Shown here piece after piece: positions 8,149 to 17,578 of a stretch of DNA of 52,770 nt. The stretch is from Gammaproteobacteria bacterium (GTDB taxonomy: Bacteria > Pseudomonadota > Gammaproteobacteria > Pseudomonadales > Azotimanducaceae): the NCBI GenBank assembly GCA_009846005.1, contig VXYL01000047.1, forward strand, positions 1-52,770, read 5' to 3'. The position numbers were made by a program, and so were the translations under genes. A model generated the notes under the pieces. That model was not told the DNA's origin and ran no database searches. It saw nothing but the letters and a program-made list of their open reading frames with translations. Each line of letters begins with the position of its first letter. The stretch's first letter is position 1.

Positions 8149-11127
8149 GTGACCAAATCACGCGTATTCCATGGTGCCTTGCTGGCGCTCTTTGCCGTCG
8201 CTGCCGGTGCCCAGTCCGACGAGGCCCAGGACTCGGAGGACGAGGCGGACCAGGACGGCGGCGGCTACATCGAGGAGATCGTCGTCACGGGCGAGCGGGG
8301 CGAACAGCGCTCCCTTGACCGCTCGATGACGGTCACCGGCTTCAACGCCACGATGATCGAGGAATTCGGCATCCAGAACACCGACGACCTCGAGGTGCTC
8401 GTACCTGGCCTGCAGGTGGGTGTGCGCAGCCATGCCGGCAAGAACGAGGACGGCCACCTGGTCATGCGCGGGGTCGCCAACGACCGGCGCGTGAACTTCT
8501 TCCAGGACTCGTCGGTGGCGGTCTACATCGACGGTATCTACACGCCCGTCTCCTACGGTCTGGACGCCGGCATGTTCGATGTCGAGCGGATCGAGGTGGC
8601 CCGCGGACCCCAAGGCACGACCGGCGGCAAGACCGCCATCGCCGGGTCCGTAAGCTTCGTCACCAAGAAGCCGACGCCGGAGTGGGACATGGTCGGGTCG
8701 GCGGAGTTCACGGATCAGGCCTCGCAGCGCTACAACGTGGCGTTCGGCGGGCCGATCGCCGACAGCAACTTCTCCTACCGTCTGGCCGTGGGGCGTCTGA
8801 CCGGCGACGGGCTGATCGAGAACGTCGGTGTGGGTCCCGACGCGGGCAAGCCCGACCAGCTACAGTACGCGCCCCAGCTACGCTTCACCAACGACCGTAT
8901 GGACATAACCACGCGGTATACGAAGCTGCGCGATACAGGCGTACAGAAGCTCTCGCTGGCCATCGGCGCCCGCAATACCGAGGAGCAGTACTTCCTCCTC
9001 AACGACGGCACGCCACGATGCGAAATCGACCGCTTCCCGGACTCGCCCACCTTCGGCGAATGCATCCGTGACCGAAACGGCAACATCGTCTATTACATCA
9101 ATCCGTTCTACGGCCTAGGGCAGAACCCGGCCGTCGAGGATTGTCCCGGGTTCAACAACGATGGCTCACGCGATCCCGGGCACCCGGTGGTCTGCGAAGG
9201 CAAGTACCTGAAGCTGAAGACGGAGCTCAATGCCCCCATCGGCGAGAACAACACCCAGGAAGCGTTCACCATCGAAGCCCACTTCAAGCTCAACGACACC
9301 CACGAGATCGTCTACCACTACGGCGACCGGGACACGAGAACGGATATCAGCAACGACCAGGACGGAACCAACCGGCAACCCGGCGGCCGTTGTTCGGCGA
9401 TTCATCCCCGGGTCCTCTCAGGTGAACTCGAGGAGGGTCAGGTGCATCCCCGGTGCGCGCTCGATGAGCGGGGAAATGGCGTGTACGGCGACACGATTTC
9501 GAACTACCTGCGTACCTCGGATCAGCAGAGCCACGAAATCGCGCTGGTTTCCAACAACGACGGGCCTCTCAACTACACGGTGGGCTATACCTATCTCTCC
9601 GGCGACGAGCCGTACGTGTACCGGAGCATCTTCAATGGGGTGGAGACCGGCAGCGACCCCGTGAACAACCCCGAGTTCTACATGGACACGACCGCGGTCT
9701 GCGAAGCGAACCTGGAAGCGCTGGCGTATCCATGGGAGAGGGGACGGTGGAACGATGACATCCGCGACCCGAGCAACCCGAGCAACCCATTGGCGCCGGG
9801 TTATATCCTCGGTTGCTACGGTGCTAACTATTCCGCCAACTGGAGCGACGTCACCAACGGACAGGTCCATGCCAACGGTAGCGGCGTGAAAGCCGGGTTC
9901 TACGGCAACGTGATCTATGAACAGGCAGCCTTCTACGGCAACGTCGAGTACGTGCTCAACGATCGGTGGAAGGTCTTCGGCGGCATCCGCTACAACGACG
10001 ATCACAAGGAGCACGACCAGAACGACTTCAGCACCGCGGCTCAACGTACGCTCCCCGACGGCACGGTCGTCAACGTAGTGAACGCCATCCTACGAAGCAA
10101 GCACTACGACGCGCAGTGTTGCGGGTATGTGGGCCTAGAACTGGATGCCGACGGCAACTTCATTCCTGACGACCGGACGCTCATGGACTCGAAACGGAAG
10201 ACATGGAAGGAGACGACCTGGACTTTCGGTGCCGAGTACTCGCCGACTGACAGCACGATGTGGTACGGACGAATCTCCAGGGGCTATCGAGCCGGCGGTT
10301 TCGCCGGGTTCGGCAACCGGCTCGGCGAAGCGTTCGACCCCGAAGCCGTCATCAACTACGAAGGGGGCCTCAAGGGTCTGTTCTTCGACAACGCGGTTCA
10401 ACTCGAAGTCAGCGCCTACTTCCAGGATTTCGAGGGCTTCTGGATCCAGTCGCAGCGCCTTAGAACACCGGCGGAGTTCCTCATCGACAATGCACGGAAC
10501 TCTCTCTATATCGGGGAGACCAATGCCATCGACGGCACGGAGATCGCCGGGATAGAGGCGCAAGGGGCATGGCGCGTCAGTGACCGGCTGACCGTACGTG
10601 GCTTCTACGAGTACATGTATTCGAGTTTCGGTAGTTTCGAGACGAACTACTGCTGCAGCCCGGCAGGAACCTTGGTAGAGCGAATCTCTGTCGAGGTGCC
10701 GGGGCCCGACGGGACGACCGTAACACTCACGGGCAACGCGCCGAGTGACTTCGGTGGCAACTCGCTGCGCATGCAGCCGGAGCACAAGATGTCCGCCGCT
10801 GCGACCTATGCCGTGCCGATCCCCGGCGACCGCGGCACCTTGGATGTGACGGCGATCATGAGCTGGCGGGACCAGATGTACCCGGACGAGTCCAACCTCG
10901 ACATCTACGCGATTCCCGCCTACACGAGATGGGATCTTCGTGCCAACTGGGTTGCACCCAACGGGCGCTACAGCGTTTCGGGCTGGGTGACCAACCTGTT
11001 GGATCTCGTCCAGGTGCAGAGCTATTCCCCGCGGGATGGCAACGGCGTGACCGCAGCTGTTCAGGGCAGTGTTACCGACTCACGACGGATGGGCATCACG
11101 TTCAACTACCGAATGGGCGAGGGTTAG
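8149..11127 (+). CDS. TonB-dependent outer-membrane receptor 1 (cysteine-rich)
   Basis: About 992 residues from GTG 8149, chosen for the GGAGAGGGA ribosome site and because receptor 2 starts at the equivalent GTG. A signal peptide (ALLALFAVAAGAQ) is followed by an acidic linker, an IEEIVVTGERG segment typical of the plug N-terminus, a plug domain to about residue 170 (VERIEVARGPQGT is the classic plug motif) and a 22-strand-type barrel ending in an aromatic-rich strand. The barrel loops hold an unusual number of cysteines, often paired, for example in DAQCCGYVG, TNYCCSPAG, RCEIDRF/GECIRD and RCSAIH/RCALD. Many are matched in receptor 2, so disulfide-stabilised loops are likely (inference). 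Role: energy-dependent import of an unknown ligand. It is followed by the TPR and FG-GAP lipoprotein genes and is probably co-regulated with receptor 2. Confidence 0.92.
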   Translation: MTKSRVFHGALLALFAVAAGAQSDEAQDSEDEADQDGGGYIEEIVVTGERGEQRSLDRSMTVTGFNATMIEEFGIQNTDDLEVLVPGLQVGVRSHAGKNEDGHLVMRGVANDRRVNFFQDSSVAVYIDGIYTPVSYGLDAGMFDVERIEVARGPQGTTGGKTAIAGSVSFVTKKPTPEWDMVGSAEFTDQASQRYNVAFGGPIADSNFSYRLAVGRLTGDGLIENVGVGPDAGKPDQLQYAPQLRFTNDRMDITTRYTKLRDTGVQKLSLAIGARNTEEQYFLLNDGTPRCEIDRFPDSPTFGECIRDRNGNIVYYINPFYGLGQNPAVEDCPGFNNDGSRDPGHPVVCEGKYLKLKTELNAPIGENNTQEAFTIEAHFKLNDTHEIVYHYGDRDTRTDISNDQDGTNRQPGGRCSAIHPRVLSGELEEGQVHPRCALDERGNGVYGDTISNYLRTSDQQSHEIALVSNNDGPLNYTVGYTYLSGDEPYVYRSIFNGVETGSDPVNNPEFYMDTTAVCEANLEALAYPWERGRWNDDIRDPSNPSNPLAPGYILGCYGANYSANWSDVTNGQVHANGSGVKAGFYGNVIYEQAAFYGNVEYVLNDRWKVFGGIRYNDDHKEHDQNDFSTAAQRTLPDGTVVNVVNAILRSKHYDAQCCGYVGLELDADGNFIPDDRTLMDSKRKTWKETTWTFGAEYSPTDSTMWYGRISRGYRAGGFAGFGNRLGEAFDPEAVINYEGGLKGLFFDNAVQLEVSAYFQDFEGFWIQSQRLRTPAEFLIDNARNSLYIGETNAIDGTEIAGIEAQGAWRVSDRLTVRGFYEYMYSSFGSFETNYCCSPAGTLVERISVEVPGPDGTTVTLTGNAPSDFGGNSLRMQPEHKMSAAATYAVPIPGDRGTLDVTAIMSWRDQMYPDESNLDIYAIPAYTRWDLRANWVAPNGRYSVSGWVTNLLDLVQVQSYSPRDGNGVTAAVQGSVTDSRRMGITFNYRMGEG

Positions 11128-11142
11128 GGGTACGAGAACCCT

Positions 11143-11294
11143 GTAGGGACGCCCTAGGGCGTCCCAAACCCGTAGGGGCGACCCTTGTGGTCGCCCGCTT
11201 CGGCCCGTGTGGTCGCCCGCTTGGGCCCTCTTGGATGCCCATGACGGTCGCGCCGGCTTGTTTGGTAACAGGACGGAACAAGCCCGTCGCCTAG
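11143..11294. repeat. GTAGGGG-family intergenic repeat, composite copy
   Basis: This copy contains a perfect 20-bp palindrome at 11146-11165 (GGGACGCCC centred on TA), the standard left half at 11172-11197 (GTAGGGGCGACCC...GGTCGCCCG hairpin), a second GTCGCCCG stretch, and a decayed right half with AACAAGCCCGTCGCCTA. It lies directly downstream of receptor 1 and could also end its transcription, but there is no T-run. Other copies: 24798, 24905, 28924, 31786, 33799, 36656, 43785 and a half copy at 20248. Confidence 0.75.
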
Positions 11295-11348
11295 ATCCGT
11301 CGCCCCCGCACGGTCGCGGCCCGGCCCCGGGGTACACTCGCGATTGCC

Positions 11349-12782
11349 ATGCGACTCGTTGCAGTCATCGTTTTCGCCGTTCTGCTTCTCGTGGGATGTT
11401 CCAAGTCGGACCCGGAAGCGGCGAAAGGGCCCATTGTGGCTGGCGTTGACATTAGCGATACCGACGTCGCGGAGCTCCTCGAAGCGCTCGTTCAATCGGT
11501 GCGCACGGTCCCGACATCGGCGTCGATACGGGGCCGTCTGGGAATGGCCTACGACATCAACGGCTTTCGCGAAGCCGCCATCGCGACATACAAGCAGGCG
11601 TCTCGGCTCGATCCCGACGACTTCCGGTGGCCCTACTTCCATGCTCATCTCGTTGCGGAAGACGGCGAATACGAACGGGCGCTTGAAGCCCTTGATCAGG
11701 CGCTCGAGGACGATGCCGGGTATGCGCCGGCTTGGCTGTTCCGAGGATCCTGGCTGCTGAAGGCCAATCGCCCATTGGAGGCAATGGACGCCTACCGGCG
11801 CGCGCACGAGCTGCAGGCAAGACCCTACGCGGCTTTCGGTCGGGCACAGTCGTTGATGGCAGTCGGTGAAATTCCCGCCGCCCTCGAGATTCTCGAACCA
11901 TTGGCCACGAAGTTCGACCACCCCTATGTACATCGAACCCATGGCGAGGCCCTGCGGGCGGTCGGTCGCTTGGATGAAGCCCGCGCCGCCATGGCGAGGG
12001 GACGCGAAGCTCAACCCCTTGCCTGGCCGGACGAACGTCGCGACCAGCGGAACGTCCACATGCGAGGCCACGCCAGCTACATGCTGGCCAAGGAGCTTTC
12101 GGCTTCGGGGCGCGTCGACGAGGCGGTGGCGATCCTTCGGCGGCTCCAGGGGCATCATCCGGAGGAACACTGCGGCCGAGAGGAGGAGTTCTTCCTGGCC
12201 TGCAATCTGATGAATTCGGTAAGCATCGCCCATGACCGCGCGGGTCGACCAGGGCAGGCCTTTGCGACGGTTCAGCTCGGCTTGGACCTCAGGCCGAGTT
12301 TCGCTCCGTTCCACCTGACGATCGCCAACTTGCTGCGCGACGGGCGTGACCTTGAGACGGCGCTGGGCCATGTCGAGCAGGCCATCGAGTTGAATCCCAG
12401 CAGCGGCTACGCGCATGAGCAACGGGGCCGGCTGCTGTTTGGACTCAACAGACACGAGGATGCCAAGGCCGCATTCGAATCGGCGTTGCAGTTCGAACCC
12501 GGGAAACGCACGACTCTGTTTTATTTAGGCTTGGCCCAAGTTGAACTGTCCAGCTACGACGATGCGGTCGAATCGTTTCGCCGAGTGACCGAAATCGAAC
12601 CGTATTTCGGGCTTGGCCATGTATTTCTTGCCCGTAGCCTTGCCGAGGTCGGTCGCATCGACGCAGCCCGGCGTGCACAGGATCGGGCAAGGGAATACGG
12701 GGCGAACCCAGCAGAGCTTCGCCGCAATGAGATTCAGCTGCGTGAACTCGAGGCGAACGAGCCCTTGGAACCACCCGGATGA
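11349..12782 (+). CDS. TPR-repeat lipoprotein
   Basis: 477 residues. The N-terminus MRLVAVIVFAVLLLVGC is a lipoprotein signal with lipobox LVGC (lipidated Cys17), so the protein is likely anchored on the periplasmic side of a membrane or on the cell surface. The rest is an array of TPR-like helical pairs, for example RGRLGMAYDINGFREAAIAT, RALEALDQALEDDAGYAPAW, and near the C-terminus ALGHVEQAIELNPSSGYAHE and AKAAFESALQFEPGKRTTLF. Such arrays bind proteins. Its ATGA overlap with the next gene shows translational coupling to the FG-GAP/UnbV lipoprotein. The two lipoproteins sit between paralogous TonB receptors, which suggests accessory proteins for ligand capture or receptor assembly. A role resembling SusD-type capture is inference only. 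Confidence 0.88.
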   Translation: MRLVAVIVFAVLLLVGCSKSDPEAAKGPIVAGVDISDTDVAELLEALVQSVRTVPTSASIRGRLGMAYDINGFREAAIATYKQASRLDPDDFRWPYFHAHLVAEDGEYERALEALDQALEDDAGYAPAWLFRGSWLLKANRPLEAMDAYRRAHELQARPYAAFGRAQSLMAVGEIPAALEILEPLATKFDHPYVHRTHGEALRAVGRLDEARAAMARGREAQPLAWPDERRDQRNVHMRGHASYMLAKELSASGRVDEAVAILRRLQGHHPEEHCGREEEFFLACNLMNSVSIAHDRAGRPGQAFATVQLGLDLRPSFAPFHLTIANLLRDGRDLETALGHVEQAIELNPSSGYAHEQRGRLLFGLNRHEDAKAAFESALQFEPGKRTTLFYLGLAQVELSSYDDAVESFRRVTEIEPYFGLGHVFLARSLAEVGRIDAARRAQDRAREYGANPAELRRNEIQLRELEANEPLEPPG

Positions 12783-14461
12783 TGAGGATTAGCCATCGGC
12801 TATCCCTCGGTCTGTGCGGCATCGTCGCGCTCGTGTGGGGATGTACGCCATCCGAGACCGCATGGTTCAGCGAGGAAGCCCACGAACGCGGAATCGACTT
12901 CGAACACCACTCCGGTTTCGACGGGCGTCCGATGATGCCCGAGATGATGGGTGGTGGCGTGGCGCTCGCTGACTTGGACGGCGATGGCGACCTCGACGCG
13001 TACCTAGTCCAGAGCGGCCGGGTGGACAGGACCCTGGCGGCGGAATTCTCGGCGAATCGACTCTACATGAACCGCGGCGACGGCTATTTCGACGAAGTGG
13101 AGGGCGCTGCCGGAGCGGGGGATCATGGCTACGGGATGGGCGTGGCGGCGGGGGACTACGACAACGACGGCGACATCGACCTGTACGTCACCAACCTCGG
13201 TTCAAACGTCCTGCTGCAAAACGACGGCACCGGCTCGTTCACGGACGTCACTGCCGAGAGCGGAGTTGGCGACCCGAGGTGGAGTACGGCCGCAAACTTC
13301 ATCGACCTCGATCTCGACGACGATCTGGACCTCTTCGTCGTTAACTACATCAACTGGGCGCCTGAGATCGAACGCGAGTGCTTTGTGAAGACGTTCTACG
13401 TCACCTACTGCGGGCCGACGGCCTACGGCGTTCCCGCGATGGACCGGCTATACCGAAACAACGGCGACGGCACCTTCACTGACGTCACGAAGGCGGCAGG
13501 AATCGATGTTGCCTTCGGAAACGGACTTGGCAACGTGGCCGCGGACTTCAACGCCGACGGCTTGGCCGATCTGTTCGTGGCCAACGACGGGACCACGAAT
13601 CAACTCTGGATGAATGCCGGCGACCTGCGTTTCGAGGAGGAGTGCGTGTTGTGGAGTTGCGCCATGGACTCGGACGGCATCGAGAAGGCGGGAATGGGCG
13701 TTGCTTCCGCCGATGTGGACGACGACGGCGACAGCGACTTGCTGGTCGTCAATCTGGAACGGCAGACGGACTCCTTCTTCCGCAACCAGGGATCCTATTT
13801 CTTCGACGCCACGCGTCTGGTTGGTCTGGGCACGACCAGCCTGCGTCACACACGATTCGGCGTGGTGCTGGCCGACTTGGACAACGACGGACGGCTCGAC
13901 CTCTACGAGGCGAACGGGAAAATCGCCTTGTCGGGGCCTGCGGAAGGCGACGGCTACGCCGAACCCAACACACTCTACCGCGGCTCGATGGACGGCGACG
14001 CCATCCGTTTCGACGAACTTGGCCCGACCGGGGGCGTCTCGCCCGGACTGGTCCACACCAGCCGGGCGGTGGCAGCCGGAGACCTCGACGACGACGGCGG
14101 AGTCGACCTCGTGGTGACCAATCGAGACGCTCCGGCTTACGTGCTGATGAACCGGGCCAAGCGCGGCAATTGGGCGCGGTTCCGAGTCCTAACCGCGCAG
14201 GGTCGCGATGCCCATGGCGCCACGGTCTCCGCGACGGTTGGCGGACGCCGATTCAACCGGGATGTACAACCATCCGCGAGCTACCTCGCGTCCAACGACC
14301 CACGGGTCCATTTCGGGGTCGGGGGCGAATCTCGATTGCAGAACGTGGTGGTCCGGTGGCCAGGTGGGTCCGAGGAAGCATTCGGCGACTTTACGGTTGG
14401 CAAGATCCACGAGCTCCGGCAAGGCGAAGGACTGGCTGCTCGGTCGTCACCAGAAGGGTAG
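12779..14461 (+). CDS. CRTAC1-type FG-GAP repeat lipoprotein with ASPIC/UnbV domain
   Basis: 560 residues. The signal ends in a lipobox-like VWGC (Cys21). Seven calcium-loop repeats follow, including DLDGDGDLDAYL, DYDNDGDIDLYV, DFNADGLADLFV, DVDDDGDSDLLV, DLDNDGRLDLYE and DLDDDGGVDLVV, consistent with a seven-bladed beta-propeller. The C-terminal 90 residues form the ASPIC/UnbV domain (RDAHGATVSATVGG ... VHFGVGGESRLQNVVVRWPG). Proteins of this type are secreted or surface-attached, bind calcium, and often lie near TonB/SusC-type receptors. A role in surface binding of a polysaccharide or other ligand is inferred from the fold and the neighbours. The start overlaps the TPR gene by four bases. 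The gene ends about 140 bp before receptor 2, across an intervening operator and promoter. Confidence 0.92.
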   Translation: MMRISHRLSLGLCGIVALVWGCTPSETAWFSEEAHERGIDFEHHSGFDGRPMMPEMMGGGVALADLDGDGDLDAYLVQSGRVDRTLAAEFSANRLYMNRGDGYFDEVEGAAGAGDHGYGMGVAAGDYDNDGDIDLYVTNLGSNVLLQNDGTGSFTDVTAESGVGDPRWSTAANFIDLDLDDDLDLFVVNYINWAPEIERECFVKTFYVTYCGPTAYGVPAMDRLYRNNGDGTFTDVTKAAGIDVAFGNGLGNVAADFNADGLADLFVANDGTTNQLWMNAGDLRFEEECVLWSCAMDSDGIEKAGMGVASADVDDDGDSDLLVVNLERQTDSFFRNQGSYFFDATRLVGLGTTSLRHTRFGVVLADLDNDGRLDLYEANGKIALSGPAEGDGYAEPNTLYRGSMDGDAIRFDELGPTGGVSPGLVHTSRAVAAGDLDDDGGVDLVVTNRDAPAYVLMNRAKRGNWARFRVLTAQGRDAHGATVSATVGGRRFNRDVQPSASYLASNDPRVHFGVGGESRLQNVVVRWPGGSEEAFGDFTVGKIHELRQGEGLAARSSPEG

Positions 14462-14487
14462 AACCCCGCCAGACGCCGTATGCGGTT

Positions 14488-14502
14488 TTTTGGGGGAACT
14501 CC
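14488..14502. promoter_or_regulatory. Candidate operator upstream of receptor 2
   Basis: An exact copy of the 15 bases at 8036-8050 (TTTTGGGGGAACTCC), extended here by CA to give a TGGGGGAACTCCCA imperfect palindrome. It lies 34 bp upstream of the receptor 2 -35 box, against 33 bp at receptor 1. See the entry at 8036. Confidence 0.5.
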
Positions 14503-14536
14503 CACGCGTGGGCCATCCCGCTTTCACTTTTGTTCG

Positions 14537-14565
14537 TTGACATCGCACCTAGCTGCGCATACTAG
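14537..14565 (+). promoter_or_regulatory. Sigma-70 promoter for TonB receptor 2
   Basis: TTGACA at 14537-14542, a 17-bp spacer and TACTAG at 14560-14565, matching the receptor 1 promoter in both boxes and spacing. The receptor GTG follows 35 bases later with TTTGGAGAGGAAA as ribosome site. The upstream ATG at 14480 lies before this promoter and is therefore rejected as the start. Confidence 0.75.
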
Positions 14566-14599
14566 TGAGCCGATTTTGATCGGGACTTTGGAGAGGAAA

Positions 14600-17554
14600 G
14601 TGGAAGCACGATCACGAGCATTTTATGGTGCCATTCTGGCACTCTTCGCCGTTGCTGCCGGTGCCCAGTCCGACGAGGCTCAGGACTCGGAGGACGAGGC
14701 GGACCAGGACGGCGCCGGCTACATCGAAGAGATCATCGTCACCGGCGAGCGCGGCGAGTTGCGGTCGATCGACCGGGCGATGACCGTCACCGGCTTCAAC
14801 GCCGGCATGATCCAGCAACTCGGCATTCAGAACACCAACGATCTCGAGGTGTTGACGCCCGGGTTTCAGATCGGTCCGCGCAGCCAGGGCGGCGGCAAGA
14901 ACGAGGACGGGCACATCGTCATGCGCGGCGTAGCGTGCGACCGTTGCGTCAACTTCTTCCAGGACGTCGGCACGGCGGTGTACATCGACGGCGTGTATTC
15001 GGATCAGTCCTACGGGCTCGATCAGGGTGCCATGTTCGATGTCGAGCGTGTCGAGATTGCCCGCGGTCCGCAAGGTACGACGGGCGGTAAGGCCGCGATT
15101 GCTGGGGCCGTCAATTTCGTCACCAAGAAGCCGACCGACGAATGGGACATGAAGGTGTCGGCGGAGCTTACCGACCAGGCCACTCAACAGGCCCTTGTCG
15201 CCTTCGGGGGTCCCGTACTGGACAGCGGCTTCTCCTATCGCCTTAGCCTGAGCCGTTTGACGGGCGACGGACTGATCGAGAACGTCGGCTCCGGCCCGGA
15301 CGCGGCCGAGCCCGATCAACTGATCTACTCGCCGCAATTGCGGTTCAAGAACGACCGCTGGGACATCACGGCCCGCTACTCGATGCTCCAGGACAAGGGC
15401 ACGCCGCGTGTCTCCCTGATACTGGGTCCCCGCAATACGGTGGACGAGTTCAGAATGGATGCGAACGGCAACCGGATCGCGACCCAGGATCCGCTGGGGA
15501 ATCCGATCACGGACGACAACGGCAACATCATCTACGAGCGGAATCCCTTCTTCGGCATCGGCCAGAACCCGGCCGTGGCGAATTGTCCGAGTTTCAATGA
15601 CGACGGGACGCGAACGCCGGGCACGCCGGTCGTCTGCGACGGCGAGAACATCGAGCTGAAGGTCGACCTCAACGGCCCCATCCTTCGGGACAACTCGCAG
15701 GAAGCCTACACGCTCGAAGCGCATTACCGGCTAACCGACTCGCATGAGCTGGTCTACAAGTACGGCAAGCGCGACACCCGGCAGCGAAGTCGAAACGACC
15801 TCGATGGGACGAGTCGCCAAGGCGGAGGCATCTGTTCGGCGATCCATCCGCGCGTCATCTCCGGCGAGCTGACGGCAGGCCAAAGGCATTCGCGTTGCGC
15901 ACTGGACGGCGGCGGCAACGGATCGTATTCGGACCGCATGAATGACTATCTGTTCACGTCGGACCAGGACAGCCACGAGTTGACGCTCATCTCCAATCTG
16001 GACGGACCGTTCAACTTCACGGTCGGATACACCTTCATAGAAGGCGAGGAGCCCTATGTCTATGCAGAGCGGTTCAACGGATTGGAAACCGGCAACAACA
16101 ATCTGAACAACCCGTTGTTCTACCAGGATACGTCCGAAGCATGTGAGGCCGCAGTTGAGGGCTTCTTCGGGGGATCCGGGCTGATTCGGAACATTCGCGA
16201 TCCGGATCATCCAGACAATCAGAGGGCTGCCGGTCTGGTGTGGGGCTGCCACGGCGCCGACTACGCGGCCAACTGGTCCGACGTCACCAACGGCTTGGCC
16301 CAGGTGGCCGGCGGTTCCGCCTTCCAGCACTTCTACGGCAACGTGAGCTACACCTCGCAAGCGTTCTACGGCAACGCCGAATACGTCCTGAACGACCAGT
16401 GGAAGGTGTTTGGCGGCGTCCGCTTCAACGACGACCACAAGGAACACGAGCAGAACGATTTCACGGGTGCCACCCAGATTGCGGGGATGAACTTCATCTT
16501 CGGCATTCACCGGTCCAAGCACTACGACACCCAATGTTGCGGCTATGTCGGACTTGAACTCGACGCCAACGGCAGGCCCATTCCGGATGACCGGACGCTC
16601 CGGGATTCGAAGGTCGCGGATTGGAACGAAACCACGTGGAACGTCGGTGCCGAGTACGCGCCGAACGACGTGTCGATGATCTACGGACGCATATCCAAGG
16701 GCTACCGTCCCGGCGGCTTCGCCGGTTTCGCCCAGAGGCTCGGGGAAGCCATGGACGCGGAAGAGATGATCAACTACGAAACGGGCTACAAGGGCTTGTT
16801 CTTCGACAACCGCCTGCAAATGGAAGCGAGCGTCTACTTCCAGGATTACAGCAAGTACTGGGTCCAGTCCGGTCGCTTGAGGACGCCTGCGGAAATACGA
16901 GAGGGAGAGTCCCTCATCACCGGTGAGACGGTTGTCGTCAACGGCACAAACATCTACGGGCTCGAGGTGCAGTACCAGTGGACCATCAGCGACAGCATGC
17001 GGCTTGGGGGTTTCTACGAATTCTCGGGTTCGAGCTTCGGCGACTACACAACGCTCTACTGCTGTACGCCTGAAGGGAACCGCCCGCCACCTTCCACTCA
17101 ACAGGCCGTGGACGCCGACGGCAACACCGTCACGGTCAACCTCTCCAACTTCTCCGGGAATCTCTTCATACTCGACTTCGGCGGCAACTCGCTGAGGAAC
17201 CAGCCGGCTCACAAGCTGTCCGCCGCGCTGACCTACGCTGTGCCGATGCCTGCGGACCGGGGTTCGCTCGATCTCGTGACCATCTACAACTGGCGCGACA
17301 TAATGTACGTCGACGAATCCAACTTCGACATCTACAGTGTCCCGGAGTACACCCGTTGGGACGTCCGCGCCAATTGGGTCTCGCCGTCGGAGAAGCTCAC
17401 GGTCACGGGCTGGGTCACCAACATGCTCGACCAGGTCGCGGTGCAGGCCTATGCACCTCGTGAAGGCAATGGCGTGAACGCGCCCATCGCGGGCACGGTG
17501 ACCGATGCGCGGCGGATGGGCATTACGGTCAACTACCAACTGGGTGCTGACTGA
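14600..17554 (+). CDS. TonB-dependent outer-membrane receptor 2 (cysteine-rich paralogue)
   Basis: About 984 residues from GTG 14600. It is collinear with receptor 1 throughout: the signal AILALFAVAAGAQ, the same acidic linker, IEEIIVTGERG, a plug with VERVEIARGPQGT, and barrel segments such as YGRISKGYRPGGFAGF and VFGGVRFNDDHKEHEQNDF. It keeps the paired cysteines (DTQCCGYVG, TLYCCTPEG). It differs by a CxxC in the plug (GVACDRCVNFF) where receptor 1 has GVANDRRVNFF. Proteins of this class bind ligand at the cell surface and import it with TonB-ExbBD energy. The extra plug cysteines could form a disulfide or bind metal; this is untested. The twin architecture suggests two related ligands or variants of one uptake system. 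A strong hairpin terminator follows. Confidence 0.92.
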   Translation: MEARSRAFYGAILALFAVAAGAQSDEAQDSEDEADQDGAGYIEEIIVTGERGELRSIDRAMTVTGFNAGMIQQLGIQNTNDLEVLTPGFQIGPRSQGGGKNEDGHIVMRGVACDRCVNFFQDVGTAVYIDGVYSDQSYGLDQGAMFDVERVEIARGPQGTTGGKAAIAGAVNFVTKKPTDEWDMKVSAELTDQATQQALVAFGGPVLDSGFSYRLSLSRLTGDGLIENVGSGPDAAEPDQLIYSPQLRFKNDRWDITARYSMLQDKGTPRVSLILGPRNTVDEFRMDANGNRIATQDPLGNPITDDNGNIIYERNPFFGIGQNPAVANCPSFNDDGTRTPGTPVVCDGENIELKVDLNGPILRDNSQEAYTLEAHYRLTDSHELVYKYGKRDTRQRSRNDLDGTSRQGGGICSAIHPRVISGELTAGQRHSRCALDGGGNGSYSDRMNDYLFTSDQDSHELTLISNLDGPFNFTVGYTFIEGEEPYVYAERFNGLETGNNNLNNPLFYQDTSEACEAAVEGFFGGSGLIRNIRDPDHPDNQRAAGLVWGCHGADYAANWSDVTNGLAQVAGGSAFQHFYGNVSYTSQAFYGNAEYVLNDQWKVFGGVRFNDDHKEHEQNDFTGATQIAGMNFIFGIHRSKHYDTQCCGYVGLELDANGRPIPDDRTLRDSKVADWNETTWNVGAEYAPNDVSMIYGRISKGYRPGGFAGFAQRLGEAMDAEEMINYETGYKGLFFDNRLQMEASVYFQDYSKYWVQSGRLRTPAEIREGESLITGETVVVNGTNIYGLEVQYQWTISDSMRLGGFYEFSGSSFGDYTTLYCCTPEGNRPPPSTQQAVDADGNTVTVNLSNFSGNLFILDFGGNSLRNQPAHKLSAALTYAVPMPADRGSLDLVTIYNWRDIMYVDESNFDIYSVPEYTRWDVRANWVSPSEKLTVTGWVTNMLDQVAVQAYAPREGNGVNAPIAGTVTDARRMGITVNYQLGAD

Positions 17555-17578
17555 TTCCCTAAGGGAAATCACGTCCAG

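Noticed and set aside
15731-17572. 613-residue open frame antisense to receptor 2
   Set aside because: Arg/Val/Asp-rich shadow of the receptor gene produced by high GC at third codon positions; no ribosome site or family pattern.
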